A stretch of 55,353 bases of DNA from JBCBTJ01 sp039818665 (GCA_039818665.1 JBCBTJ010000018.1:1-55353); one strand, 5' to 3'. Positions 8,285 through 16,021 are shown, numbered from the stretch's first letter. Made by a program: numbers and translations. The notes: generated by a model not told the origin, from the letters alone.

Positions 8285-9112
8285 ATGGCGCGATTGGCGG
8301 TGGGCGAGATGGCGCGGCCGGCTGTCGGCGACCGTCGGCTGACGATGACAGAGGCCGGGGCGACGCTGGTCTCGCACACGCTGGGCGAGGGGCCGCCCGT
8401 GTTGATGTTCGCGAGCGCCGGGCGCGAGGCGAGCGATTTCAATGAATTGGCCGAAGCGGTCGCGGCGGCGGGCTACGCCGTTCACCTCGTCGAAGCCCCT
8501 GGGATCGGGGGCGCCGGCGCATCGAAGGCGGCGCCGGATCTGTTCGATTTGGCCCATGATCTCTCGCCGCTGATCAAAGCGCCTGGCGAGCCGGTGGTGG
8601 TGCTCGGCCACGCTTTCGGCAACCGTTTGGCGCGGGCGACGGCGAGCGCGTTTCCGGACCATGTGCGCGGCGTGGTCTTGATCGCCGCGGGCGGCCGGCG
8701 CCCTATTCCGGAAAAGGCCAATGCGTCCCTGCGGGCGGTGTTCACTCCTGATCAGACGGCTGAGGCGCACGAATCCCATGTCCGATACGCCTTCTTCGCT
8801 GAGCGCAGTGAGATCCCCGACTATTGGCTGCGCGGCTGGCATGGCGAGACGGCGCGGCTGCAAGGCGCGGCCACGCGCTCCACGGACAGCGCGCGCTGGT
8901 GGGGCGCCGGCGGCAAGCCCTTGCTGGTGATCGCCGGACGGCAGGACACGATCGCGCCGCCGGAAGACACGATCGACTTGCTGGAAGCGGAGTTCGCAGA
9001 CCGGGTGCGGGCCGTGCGCTTAGACGCGGCGGGTCATGCGCTCTTGCCGGAGAAACCAGAGGAGATCGCCGAGGCCGTCATTGCGTTCTTGCGCGACTTA
9101 GATGGCGCATGA
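8285..9112 (+). CDS. Alpha/beta hydrolase-fold protein lacking the nucleophile serine
   Basis: 275 aa from the ATG at 8285, which has a strong GGAGGA 8 bases upstream. A GTG at 8219 overlapping the helicase stop would add a signal-like stretch and is the alternative. The fold is recognisable: VVVLGHAFGNRL forms the nucleophile elbow, IAGRQDTIAPPED carries the acid and AAGHALLPEKPEE the histidine. In GHAFG (residues 108-112) alanine stands where the catalytic Ser/Asp/Cys should be. The protein may therefore be inactive, a ligand-binding relative, or use another nucleophile. It is likely cotranscribed with the helicase. Confidence 0.8.
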   Translation: MARLAVGEMARPAVGDRRLTMTEAGATLVSHTLGEGPPVLMFASAGREASDFNELAEAVAAAGYAVHLVEAPGIGGAGASKAAPDLFDLAHDLSPLIKAPGEPVVVLGHAFGNRLARATASAFPDHVRGVVLIAAGGRRPIPEKANASLRAVFTPDQTAEAHESHVRYAFFAERSEIPDYWLRGWHGETARLQGAATRSTDSARWWGAGGKPLLVIAGRQDTIAPPEDTIDLLEAEFADRVRAVRLDAAGHALLPEKPEEIAEAVIAFLRDLDGA

Positions 9113-9156
9113 CCGAGGCAGCGAACCGATGCAGTTTATGTGAAACGCAAACGCCG

Positions 9157-9173
9157 CGGTTCTAGTCGAACCG
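9157..9173 (+). terminator. Hairpin downstream of the hydrolase gene
   Basis: CGGTTC (9157-9162) and GAACCG (9168-9173) form a perfect 6-bp stem with loop TAGTC, 45 bp after the hydrolase stop. No T run follows on the plus strand (AAAAAGG comes instead), so termination is only a possibility. The rest of 9113-9254 shows nothing I can name. Confidence 0.3.
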
Positions 9174-9254
9174 GGCGCTGCAAAAAGGGGCGATTTGCAC
9201 GCGCTGTCTAGATGTCTGCCAAGACGCGCTCGCCTCGCCGTATTCTGTCTGAAC

Positions 9255-9464
9255 TTAGAGCCCGCGGAAGCGGCCGCGCAGGTCGCGGTCGGGGTCGGTC
9301 GCGATGGCTTCAAGATTACTGATACGATCAGCCAATTGATCAAGCCGCGATAGGATACGGTCTTCCTCGTCTTGGCTGCGGCGGTCACGCCGGTCCGGTT
9401 TCGACAGGCTGAACAGCACGGCCGCCATCAACAGCGCGAATATCAAAACACCCAACAAGCTCAC
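9255..9464 (-). CDS. Small PspB-like membrane protein (copy 1)
   Basis: 69 aa: a hydrophobic N-terminal segment (LLGVLIFALLMAAVLFSL) followed by charged residues and a short amphipathic helix, DQLADRISNLEAIATDPDRD, ending LRGRFRGL. This matches the layout of phage-shock protein B, with one membrane anchor and a cytoplasmic coiled coil that in Psp systems contacts PspC and PspA. It is paralogous to the protein at 9553-9783: both end with a 'R...LE..AtD.d.pLR..F..L' pattern. GGAGAAGGAGAG precedes the ATG. No pspA or pspC is in the window, so the role in envelope stress is inferred. Confidence 0.65.
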   Translation of the reverse strand: MSLLGVLIFALLMAAVLFSLSKPDRRDRRSQDEEDRILSRLDQLADRISNLEAIATDPDRDLRGRFRGL

Positions 9465-9486
9465 GTCGCTCTCCTTCTCCTCTCCT

Positions 9487-9501
9487 TATTGATATTCGAT
9501 A
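9487..9501 (-). promoter_or_regulatory. Palindromic operator candidate upstream of PspB-like copy 1
   Basis: TATTGA-TAT-TCGATA, a 6-3-6 inverted repeat with one mismatch, lies 23 bp upstream of the start at 9464. The same word with perfect arms occurs upstream of copy 2 at 9807-9821, and both are followed on the plus strand by a 'YGTA' extension. A shared regulator is implied; PadR-type repressors are candidates by family habit only. Confidence 0.55.
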
Positions 9502-9552
9502 TGTAAGAAGCCGAACCCCCGCTTACAAGATCGTTAGGTTGAAATTTGGGCG

Positions 9553-9783
9553 TCAGGCCAGGCGGCTGAACTCGTCCCGCAGGGGCTGGTCGGCGTCCGT
9601 GGCGAGCTTTTCGAGGACCCGCACCCGCTCCGTCAGCCGGTCGACCTCAGCGCGCATGCGATTGAGCTCCTCTTCGGTCTCCAGATCGCTGCGCGATTGC
9701 GCCCGCATCTTGATCCAATTGTTCACGACGCCCGCGCCGACGCTGATCAAGACAATCAGCACGACCATTTGAAATGGATCCAT
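9553..9783 (-). CDS. Small PspB-like membrane protein (copy 2)
   Basis: 76 aa from the ATG at 9783 (GGAGGT upstream); a GTG four codons earlier is also possible. A single membrane segment (VVLIVLISVGAGVVNNWI) is followed by a charged coiled coil, EEELNRMRAEVDRLTERVRV and LEKLATDADQPLRDEFSRLA, strongly PspB-like. It shares the C-terminal pattern with the 69-aa protein downstream, so the pair probably arose by tandem duplication. Each copy has its own upstream palindrome rather than a common leader, 88 bp separating the genes. Confidence 0.7.
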   Translation of the reverse strand: MDPFQMVVLIVLISVGAGVVNNWIKMRAQSRSDLETEEELNRMRAEVDRLTERVRVLEKLATDADQPLRDEFSRLA

Positions 9784-9806
9784 GACCGTCCACACCTCCC
9801 TCTCAA

Positions 9807-9821
9807 TATCGATATTCGATA
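9807..9821 (-). promoter_or_regulatory. Palindromic operator candidate upstream of PspB-like copy 2
   Basis: TATCGA-TAT-TCGATA is a perfect 6-3-6 inverted repeat 24 bp upstream of the start at 9783. It is the better-conserved partner of the site at 9487-9501, lying at nearly the same distance from its gene. Confidence 0.6.
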
Positions 9822-9860
9822 CGTAGGGCGCGTTCGGCTCAAATGGAAGGGGCGGTTGGA

Positions 9861-9890
9861 TCGTTTCCGTCTTTGACGGGCGCGCTCTAG
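9861..9890. repeat. Short form of a dispersed palindromic element
   Basis: TCGTTTCCGTCTTTGACGG (9861-9879) holds the hairpin CCGTC-TTT-GACGG and is fused to GCGCTCTAG, whose CTA is the TAG stop codon of the minus-strand gene ending at 9887. The same left and right ends, 150 bp apart, bound the long form at 21241-21393. Confidence 0.6.
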
Positions 9891-10390
9891 AGAAAAGGCT
9901 GAACGGCCATCCAAAGCGCGGCGCCGCCGCAAACCGCGCCGACGCCGGCGATGAGACGGGCGGTGTGGCGGTATCGATTGGCCAGGCGGATCTCCGCCGG
10001 GTTATCGTGGTTGTAGACGATGTCGACGAGTTCGCGGCGCTTCATCCGTTCAAGCGCCTTCTCGGCGCCGCGCCGGGAGGGATAGCCCTGGCGGATATGA
10101 CGGATGTGGCTGGTGTCGGTCTCATAAGACCGGCCTTTGACGCGCCAGGCGATGAGAAGCTCAGGAAAATAGGTCGTGCCGTCGCTGTCGGTGTCGGCGA
10201 GGATTTTGCCGCCGGCGATGGTGGCCGTGAGCGGCAGGAAGCGGCGGGCGCGCAGCTCTTCGCGCCAAAGGTCGCGCGCCCCGAATAGGCAAAACAGCGC
10301 CCCGATGCTTGCGCCCAGCACCATGATCCCCACGCCGGCGAAGAGCAGGATTTCGAAGATACGAAAGAGGACCAAGCCGACCATGTCCAT
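9887..10390 (-). CDS. DUF3592-domain membrane protein
   Basis: 167 aa. One membrane segment at the N-terminus (VGIMVLGASIGALFCLFGA) and another at the C-terminus (ARLIAGVGAVCGGAALWMA) flank an external beta domain containing TATIAGGKILADTDSDGTTY and FPELLIAWRVKGRSYETD, then the AEKALERMKRRELVDIVYN block followed by NPAEIRL. This matches DUF3592 proteins, whose function is unknown. The ATG at 10390 begins MDMVG; the frame remains open further upstream only across the dut 3' end. The TAG stop lies in the terminal CTAG of a repeat element. Confidence 0.72.
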   Translation of the reverse strand: MDMVGLVLFRIFEILLFAGVGIMVLGASIGALFCLFGARDLWREELRARRFLPLTATIAGGKILADTDSDGTTYFPELLIAWRVKGRSYETDTSHIRHIRQGYPSRRGAEKALERMKRRELVDIVYNHDNPAEIRLANRYRHTARLIAGVGAVCGGAALWMAVQPFL

Positions 10391-10443
10391 GGTCTCAAAC
10401 GTATCAAAACACGGTTCCCGGCGGCTTAAGCCGATTGATGGAA

Positions 10444-10896
10444 TTAACGCCCGGTGGAGCCGAAACCGCCGGCGCCGCGGGCGGTTTCGGGGAGCGCGTC
10501 CACTTCGGCCCAGGCCGCGCGCGTGACCGGGGCGAGCACCATCTGCGCGATACGCTCGCCGCGCTCGATGATGAAGGGCGCCTCGCCCAAATTGATCAGG
10601 ATCACTTTCACCTCGCCGCGATAATCGCTGTCGATCGTGCCGGGCGTGTTGAGGCAAGTGAGCCCGTGTTTGGCCGCAAGGCCCGAGCGCGGGCGGACTT
10701 GGACCTCGTAGCCCTCGGGGATGGCCATGGAGAGCCCAGTCGGGATCATGGCGCGCGCGCCCGGCGCGAGGGTGACCGGGTCGCCGGCCGCCACCGCGGC
10801 GCGCAAATCCATGCCGGCCGATCCGTCCGTCTCATAGGCGGGCAGCGCCAAGCCTTCGAAGTGCGGCAGCGGGCGGAGGGCGATCTCGACAGTCAT
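10444..10896 (-). CDS. dut: dUTP diphosphatase
   Basis: 150 aa, the usual trimeric dUTPase length. It hydrolyses dUTP to dUMP and pyrophosphate, keeping uracil out of DNA and feeding dTMP synthesis. All five motifs are present in order: AGMDLRA, RPRSGLAAKHG, GTIDSDYRGEVKV (with the catalytic Asp), RIAQMV, and the C-terminal arm RGAGGFGSTG that closes over the active site. AAGGAG sits six bases before the ATG at 10896. In many alphaproteobacteria dut follows coaBC directly; here several genes separate them. Confidence 0.96.
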   Translation of the reverse strand: MTVEIALRPLPHFEGLALPAYETDGSAGMDLRAAVAAGDPVTLAPGARAMIPTGLSMAIPEGYEVQVRPRSGLAAKHGLTCLNTPGTIDSDYRGEVKVILINLGEAPFIIERGERIAQMVLAPVTRAAWAEVDALPETARGAGGFGSTGR

Positions 10897-10959
10897 GGAG
10901 GGCTCCTTGGTCTGAAGTGGATTGAACGCGATTCGCGCGCTCGAGTCCGCTCCGTCCAC

Positions 10960-11370
10960 CTAAGCGAAGACCGCGATCGCGATCGACACCGCCGAGACGA
11001 TGAGCGACAGGCCCGCCAGCCGCGTCGAGATGACGAAGCGTTTGCGGTCGTCCTGCAGGTCGGCGAGGACGGAGGCGAGCAGCGGGAAGTTCACGCAGTG
11101 GCGGTCTTGGCCGAGGCGGATGTTGAAGAAATTGACCTGGTCTCCGTCGCCCGTCGAGGCGCCGTATTTCGCGTTCATATGATAATAGAGGCGCCCGAAG
11201 ATGAGATCGGGGTCGCACCGATAGGCCTTCGCCAGCGCCTCAATATCGATCGGCATCCAGATCTTTGTGGAGCGGGTCTTGGTCTCTTCGGAGAACTCCG
11301 AGAAAGGTTTGAGATAGCGGCGATAGATGTCCGCCAACAACACCTCGTCCGTCGGTATCGCTCTCGGCAT
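10960..11370 (-). CDS. Hypothetical protein with a C-terminal membrane anchor
   Basis: 136 aa with no family I recognise. The body is hydrophilic and mixed alpha/beta (EVLLADIYRRYLKPFSEF, ALAKAYRCDPDLIFGRLYYH). The last 25 residues form one transmembrane helix (LAGLSLIVSAVSIAIAVFA) after a basic stretch DDRKRFVISTR, as in tail-anchored proteins with the bulk in the cytoplasm. It lies between dut and an oxidoreductase on the same strand with about 30-60 bp gaps. Composition and codon use look like its neighbours. Confidence 0.6.
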   Translation of the reverse strand: MPRAIPTDEVLLADIYRRYLKPFSEFSEETKTRSTKIWMPIDIEALAKAYRCDPDLIFGRLYYHMNAKYGASTGDGDQVNFFNIRLGQDRHCVNFPLLASVLADLQDDRKRFVISTRLAGLSLIVSAVSIAIAVFA

Positions 11371-11400
11371 TCCGCCCTCCCCGCTCGTCCCGGCCAGAGA

Positions 11401-12369
11401 TTACATCGCCGCGGTCGCGCCTTCGAGGGGTTCGGGCTCCGCGATGTGATCGGCGAGCGCGTCGGCCATGGCTTCGGCCAGCGGGGTCGGGCGGTAGTCC
11501 GGCAGGGCCGCGGCGAGCTTCGCGCCGTCGATGCGATGCGGAACGCGCCAGAGATACGCCATCTCAGCCACTTCGCGCATCTGCGGCGAGAAAAGCCCAA
11601 GGGCGCGAATGAGCGGCCACGGCATGCCGCCGACTTTCAGCGGCCGGCCGAGCGTTTCCTCCATAGCGGCGATGAGCGCGTCGCCGGTGAGGCTGTAGCC
11701 TTCGAAGCCGAAGGTCTCGAACATGGCGAATTCGGCGCGCAGGCGGGCGAGCTCGGCCATGGCGCGGGCGAGGTCGGGCAGATACGCCCAGGCGTGCACA
11801 CGGTCGCGGGGGCCGGGATACGTGGCGCGGCCGCGGCCGGCTTTGGCGGCGATATGGGTGTCGAACCAGTTGCCGGTCTTTTCACGCTCTAAGAAGTCGC
11901 CGGCGCGGACAATCACGGTCCGAACGCCCGCATCGGCGGCGACGGCGTAGGCCTCCTCCATCTCTTCACGGAGGCGGCCTTTGCGCGCGGTCGGCTTGTG
12001 TGGCGTGTCCTCGGTCAAGACCTCCGGCATGCCCGCGCCGTAATTGTAGACGTTTCCGGGGAGGAACACGGCCGCGCCGGAGGTCTTGGCGGCGGCGATC
12101 ACATTGGCGGTGAGACGCGGCACGTCGCGCTTCCAGCGCGGATAAGGCGGGTTCAGCGCGTTGACGATGACGTCGCAATCGGCGGCGGCGGAGACCACCG
12201 CCTCGGCGTCGAACGCATCGCCGGTGATCAGCTCCGCTCCGAAGCGCGCGGCGTCTTGCGGCCAGTTGCGCGCGAAGGCTCGGACCCGCCAGCCGGCGGC
12301 GCTAAAGGCTTCGCTCGCGGCGCGGCCGAAGCGCCCTTTGGCGCCCAAGATCAAAACTTGCTCCGTCAT
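11401..12369 (-). CDS. NAD(P)-binding oxidoreductase (atypical SDR)
   Basis: 322 aa with an N-terminal Rossmann fold: GAKGRFGRAASEAF matches the GxxGxxG pattern of atypical SDRs (NmrA/epimerase-like) at residues 9-15. Downstream features include VIVNALNPPYPRW, FLPGNVYNYG and a substrate domain with GRATYPGPRDRVHAWAYLPD. The ATG at 12369 has GGAGT at proper spacing; another ATG lies 15 bases upstream. The gene is divergent from a LysR regulator across a 107-bp region with a long inverted repeat, so it is probably that regulator's target. Substrate unknown. Confidence 0.8.
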   Translation of the reverse strand: MTEQVLILGAKGRFGRAASEAFSAAGWRVRAFARNWPQDAARFGAELITGDAFDAEAVVSAAADCDVIVNALNPPYPRWKRDVPRLTANVIAAAKTSGAAVFLPGNVYNYGAGMPEVLTEDTPHKPTARKGRLREEMEEAYAVAADAGVRTVIVRAGDFLEREKTGNWFDTHIAAKAGRGRATYPGPRDRVHAWAYLPDLARAMAELARLRAEFAMFETFGFEGYSLTGDALIAAMEETLGRPLKVGGMPWPLIRALGLFSPQMREVAEMAYLWRVPHRIDGAKLAAALPDYRPTPLAEAMADALADHIAEPEPLEGATAAM

Positions 12370-12403
12370 CGTCGAACTCCTCATGCCTTGAGCGACAAAG
12401 CCA

Positions 12404-12450
12404 GACTATCAAACCATAATTGCATGAGCTATGATGAAATTTGATAGTTC
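12404..12450. promoter_or_regulatory. Divergent LysR-type control region
   Basis: ACTATCAAA (12405-12413) and TTTGATAGT (12440-12448) form a perfect 9-bp inverted repeat with a 26-bp spacer, between the oxidoreductase (start 12369) and the LysR gene. The spacer holds further symmetry (CATAATTG...CATGAGCTATG). The region is far more AT-rich than its flanks. The spacing suits a LysR tetramer contacting two half-regions. Confidence 0.55.
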
Positions 12451-12476
12451 TAAATTCAATAGTGAATGGCACGACG

Positions 12477-13364
12477 GTGAGTACAGATCTGGATTGGACG
12501 CTCTTGAAGAGCTTCACGCTCGTAGCCGAGCATGGGTCCTTCACGGCGGCGGCGAAGGCGGGCGGCGGCAGTCAGCCGACGCTCGGCCGGCACATCGCCG
12601 CGCTGGAGGCCGATCTTGGCGTCGTCTTGTTTAATCGCGCGGGCGGCGGCTTGACGCTCACCGAAACCGGCGTCGACCTGTTGGAGCATGCGCGCGCCAT
12701 GGCCGACGCGGCGGGACGCCTGTCGCTCGCCGCCGAGGGCCGCTCCGAAGCGCTGGCCGGGAGCGTGCGGATCACCGCCAGCCAGATCGTCGCCTCGTTC
12801 GTGTTGCCGCAGATCCTCACCGCGCTGCGCATCGCGGAGCCGGAGATCGACATCGAGGTCGTCGCCTCCGACCGCACCGAAAACCTGCTCCAGCGCGAGG
12901 CGGACATCGCCGTGCGGATGTACCGGCCGGTCCAGGCCGATGTGATCGCGCGCAAAGTCGGCGACATGCGGCTCGGCCTGTTCGCCGCGCGGGACTATCT
13001 CAACCGCCGGGGCGAACCGACGGGGTTCGACGATCTCGAGCGCCACGACTTCGTCGGCTATGACCGCAGCGATCTGATGATCAAAGGCTTCCGCGCCGCG
13101 GGCGTGGACGTTGACCGCGACTTCTTTCCGTTCCGCAGCGACGACCAGGTCGTGTGCTGGCAGATGGTGGTCGCCGGGTTCGGGATCGGGGCGAACCAGA
13201 TCGCGATCGGCGAGGCCGAGCCGCGCGTCGCCCGCGTGCTGCCCGATGTGGACATTCCGCCCCTGCCGATCTGGCTCACCGCACACGCCGAGCTCAAAAC
13301 CAGCCGGCGGGTGCGGCGGGTGTTCGACTTTTTGGCCGAGGCGTTGGCCGAAGCCGCACGTTAA
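12477..13364 (+). CDS. LysR-family transcriptional regulator
   Basis: 295 aa from a GTG at 12477; GTG 12462 and TTG 12441 are in-frame alternatives, the last lying in the operator arm. The N-terminal winged helix contains SFTLVAEHGSFTAAAKAGGG and QPTLGRHIAALEADLGVVLF. An effector domain follows (VRITASQIVASFVLPQIL...). In the usual first-helix repeat a Gly-rich GGGSQPT replaces the common 'ls.sqsavS'. It is divergent from the oxidoreductase at 11401-12369, which it probably regulates; the inducer is unknown. It is convergent with the next LysR gene. Confidence 0.85.
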   Translation: MSTDLDWTLLKSFTLVAEHGSFTAAAKAGGGSQPTLGRHIAALEADLGVVLFNRAGGGLTLTETGVDLLEHARAMADAAGRLSLAAEGRSEALAGSVRITASQIVASFVLPQILTALRIAEPEIDIEVVASDRTENLLQREADIAVRMYRPVQADVIARKVGDMRLGLFAARDYLNRRGEPTGFDDLERHDFVGYDRSDLMIKGFRAAGVDVDRDFFPFRSDDQVVCWQMVVAGFGIGANQIAIGEAEPRVARVLPDVDIPPLPIWLTAHAELKTSRRVRRVFDFLAEALAEAAR

Positions 13365-13379
13365 CGACGGGGCTACAAC

Positions 13380-14276
13380 CTATCGCAGCGAGGGTTCGCC
13401 TGCGATCGCGGCCGCGAAGCGATCGATGAACACGCGCGACTTCGCCGGCATATAGGGCGATGGGGCATAGAGAGCGTGAAGCGGGAAGGATCGCAGCGGA
13501 CAATCCGGCAGGACACGGACGAGCGAGCCGTCTGCAAGGCCGTCCTCAAACGCCCAGACGGGTCCAAGGTGCAGCCCGCGCCCCATGTCAACGAGCGCCC
13601 GGATCGCCGTCACGCTGTTCGCCGTGAACGATCCGCGCACCGTCGCCGTCTGCGACTCGCCGTTCCGTCCGATCTCGATCGACAGCTCGCGCTGGCCCGA
13701 CCCATAGAAGATGAAGGGAAACCGGCGGAGGTCTTCTATCGCGGCGGGCTCGCCATGCGCCTCGACAAACCGGCGCGCGGCGACGATGACGCGCGGCACC
13801 TCGCCGACCCGTTTCGCGATAAGACGCGAATCCGGCAGGCGTCCAATCCGAACGGCGACGTCGATCCCCTCTTCAATGAGATCGGCGAATCCGCTGCCCA
13901 GGAGGAGATCGACAGCAAGATCAGGCGCGTCGTCCTGCAATTCCGCGAGAACCGGCGCGACGAAACGGGCCCCGAAATCCACCGGCGCCGCGACGCGGAG
14001 ACGACCGGCCGGCTTGTCCGTCAAGCCCGCGACTTCCGCTTCCAGAGCGCTTTGCGCGTCGGAGAGTCGGCGCATGCCCTCATAATAACGCTGGCCTGCG
14101 TCGGTCGGGGTGGATCGCTTCGTCGACCGCTGAAGCAGGCGCACGCCCAGCCTCTCCTCCAGCGCCGCGATCCGGCGACTGACCGCGGACGGGTCGGCGC
14201 CGATCTGTTCGGCTGCGGCTTTCAGGCTGCCGGCCTCCACCACGCGCAGAAACAGAAGATCGTTCGCGTCCGCCAT
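13380..14276 (-). CDS. LysR-family transcriptional regulator
   Basis: 298 aa. The HTH domain reads FLRVVEAGSLKAAAEQIGAD then PSAVSRRIAALEERLGVRLL, and the effector domain starts near GRLRVAAPVDFGARFVAPVL. This is the CrgA-like subgroup in which an RSTKRSTPTDAG wing is followed by a type-2 periplasmic binding fold. The ATG at 14276 has no obvious Shine-Dalgarno. A GATAAT box lies eight bases upstream on the minus strand, so the leader would be very short. It is divergent from an SDR gene, the likely target. Confidence 0.86.
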   Translation of the reverse strand: MADANDLLFLRVVEAGSLKAAAEQIGADPSAVSRRIAALEERLGVRLLQRSTKRSTPTDAGQRYYEGMRRLSDAQSALEAEVAGLTDKPAGRLRVAAPVDFGARFVAPVLAELQDDAPDLAVDLLLGSGFADLIEEGIDVAVRIGRLPDSRLIAKRVGEVPRVIVAARRFVEAHGEPAAIEDLRRFPFIFYGSGQRELSIEIGRNGESQTATVRGSFTANSVTAIRALVDMGRGLHLGPVWAFEDGLADGSLVRVLPDCPLRSFPLHALYAPSPYMPAKSRVFIDRFAAAIAGEPSLR

Positions 14277-14280
14277 TAAT

Positions 14281-14330
14281 TGCGATTATCGCATGTAATA
14301 GGTGCAAAATCTCTCTCTACATGCGCACCT
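14281..14330. promoter_or_regulatory. Nested inverted repeats between LysR and SDR genes
   Basis: Three symmetric elements lie in 50 bp: GCGAT-T-ATCGC (14282-14292), GCATGTA (14291-14297) with TACATGC (14318-14324), and AGGTGC (14300-14305) with GCACCT (14325-14330). They sit between the starts at 14276 (minus) and 14403 (plus), where a LysR protein would bind to control both genes. Confidence 0.45.
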
Positions 14331-14402
14331 GGAAATCGCGCACCAAGTCCCGGAGGCCGCGCGGCGGTCTCTCGCCAATACGGACAGGACAAGGAGCGAC
14401 CC

Positions 14403-15176
14403 ATGGCCAGACATGATCTCGAAGGCAAAACCGTACTCATCGCGGGCGGCGCGAAGAATCTCGGCGGATTGATCGCGCGCGACCTCAGCGCACAGGGCGC
14501 GAAGGCGGTCGCGATCCACCACCATAGCGCCTCTGCGGCCAAAGGCGCGGAGGGCACAGCTGCGGCGATCCGCGCAAACGGCGCGGCGAGCGCGGTTCTG
14601 CAGGGCGATCTGACCACGACGGCGGCCGTGACGCGCTTGTTTGAAGACGCCGAAGCCGCCGTCGGCAAGATCGACATCGCCATCAACACAACGGGGCGGG
14701 TTCTGAAGAAGCCTATGGCCGAGGTCGCCGAGGACGAGTTCGACCAAATGTTCGCGATCAACGCCAAAACCGCCTTCTTCTTCATGAAAGAAGCCGGTCT
14801 GCGCGTGAACGACCACGGCAAGATTCTCACGCTGGTCACATCGTTGCTTGGCGCGTTCACGCCGTTCTATTCCGCCTATGCGGGCGCGAAGGCGCCGGTC
14901 GAGCATTTCGTTCGGGCGGCCTCCAAAGAGTTCGGCGAGCGCGGCGTATCGGTTACAGCGGTCGGACCGGGCCCGATGGACACCGCATTCTTCTATGGCC
15001 AAGAGAGCGAGGACGCCGTCGCCTATCATAAGACCGCCGCGGCGCTCTCGCCGTTCAGCAAGACTGGACTGACCGACATCGAGGACATCGTGCCGCTTAT
15101 CCGTTTCCTCGTGAGCGAGGGGTGGTGGATCACCGGCCAGACGATCCTCTCGAATGGCGGATACACGACGAAATAG
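14403..15176 (+). CDS. Short-chain dehydrogenase/reductase
   Basis: 257 aa classical SDR. The cofactor motif is VLIAGGAKNLGG (residues 11-22), a variant of TGxxxGxG with Ala-Gly-Gly. The active site shows LVTSLLG with Ser, YSAYAGAKAPVEHF (YxxxK) and VGPGPMDTAFFYG after it, and the end is GQTILSNGGYTTK, so the catalytic Ser-Tyr-Lys set appears complete. AAGGAG precedes the ATG. The HHHSASAA stretch after the first beta-alpha unit suggests NADP preference only weakly. It is divergent from the LysR gene at 14276. Substrate unknown. Confidence 0.87.
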   Translation: MARHDLEGKTVLIAGGAKNLGGLIARDLSAQGAKAVAIHHHSASAAKGAEGTAAAIRANGAASAVLQGDLTTTAAVTRLFEDAEAAVGKIDIAINTTGRVLKKPMAEVAEDEFDQMFAINAKTAFFFMKEAGLRVNDHGKILTLVTSLLGAFTPFYSAYAGAKAPVEHFVRAASKEFGERGVSVTAVGPGPMDTAFFYGQESEDAVAYHKTAAALSPFSKTGLTDIEDIVPLIRFLVSEGWWITGQTILSNGGYTTK

Positions 15177-15340
15177 GTCGGATCGCCAGTTTCCAGGCGG
15201 CGCATTCGCTCGGCGCCACGGCGGCGTGGCCGTCCAGCGAGAGGCGAACCGCGCCTGGACACTGGCCTGCCGCCCTGGCCGCCGGCGCTCCATCGACCCG
15301 TTGTTGGACCTAGCGCGCTGATTCGCAGCCGGGCGGGGCG

Positions 15341-16021
15341 CTAGAGGGGCAGCACCATGGTGTCGCGGCCGTCGCGGGCTTTGGCGGCCTGGAAGGACGG
15401 GCGGTCGCGCATGCGTTGCAGCCAGGCCCGGCAATTGCGATGGGCGTCAGTGATGTAGCCGCGGGCGCTGGCCGCCTCCATGGAATAGCAAAGCGCGATG
15501 TCGGCCGCGGTGAGATCCTCGCCGCCGAACCAGGGGGCGCTGGCGAGGTCTTGCTCGGCCACGGCGAGCAGCGCGTTCATTCGGGGCTTCAAGAACGCCG
15601 CGGTGGTCTGTTTGAACACCGGCGAGAGGATGGGCTTGGCGAAAAAGGGCGCGCGCCCTCCGATGATCCGAAACACGCTATCGACCAGCATGATGGGCAT
15701 CATTGAACCCTGCGCGGCGTGGAACCAGAACAAATGGCGCGCTCGATTGGGCGCGCCCGGCGGCGGCCTCAACGCGTCCGAAGGATGCAGGTCCAACACA
15801 TAGTCTATGATCGCGCTGCTCTCGGCGAGGACCAGATCGCCATGTTCGATCACCGGCGCGGCGGCCAACGGCGAGAGCGCTTTGTAGTCCGGCGGCGCGA
15901 GATAGGTGTCTTTGTCTCGGTCGTAGGACTTCAATTCGTAGTCGACGCCCAGCTCTTCCAAGAGCCACAGGATGCGGAAGGATTGGGAGTATTCGAGATG
16001 GTGGAGCGTGATCATGGCCAT
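15341..16021 (-). CDS. Glutathione S-transferase family protein
   Basis: 226 aa from the ATG at 16021; the ATG at 16015, forming an ATGA overlap with the upstream methyltransferase stop, is equally possible. The N-terminal thioredoxin fold begins MAMITLHHLEYSQSFRILWL, with LEELGVDYELK following, typical of bacterial GSTs near the Gtt1/Beta groups. SPLAAAPVIEHGDLVLAESS carries the cis-Pro and the glutathione-binding ESS, and LTAADIALCYSMEA caps the helical domain. It is the last gene of a three-gene overlapping operon. The 164 bp beyond its stop, up to the convergent SDR gene, hold nothing recognisable. Confidence 0.86.
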   Translation of the reverse strand: MAMITLHHLEYSQSFRILWLLEELGVDYELKSYDRDKDTYLAPPDYKALSPLAAAPVIEHGDLVLAESSAIIDYVLDLHPSDALRPPPGAPNRARHLFWFHAAQGSMMPIMLVDSVFRIIGGRAPFFAKPILSPVFKQTTAAFLKPRMNALLAVAEQDLASAPWFGGEDLTAADIALCYSMEAASARGYITDAHRNCRAWLQRMRDRPSFQAAKARDGRDTMVLPL

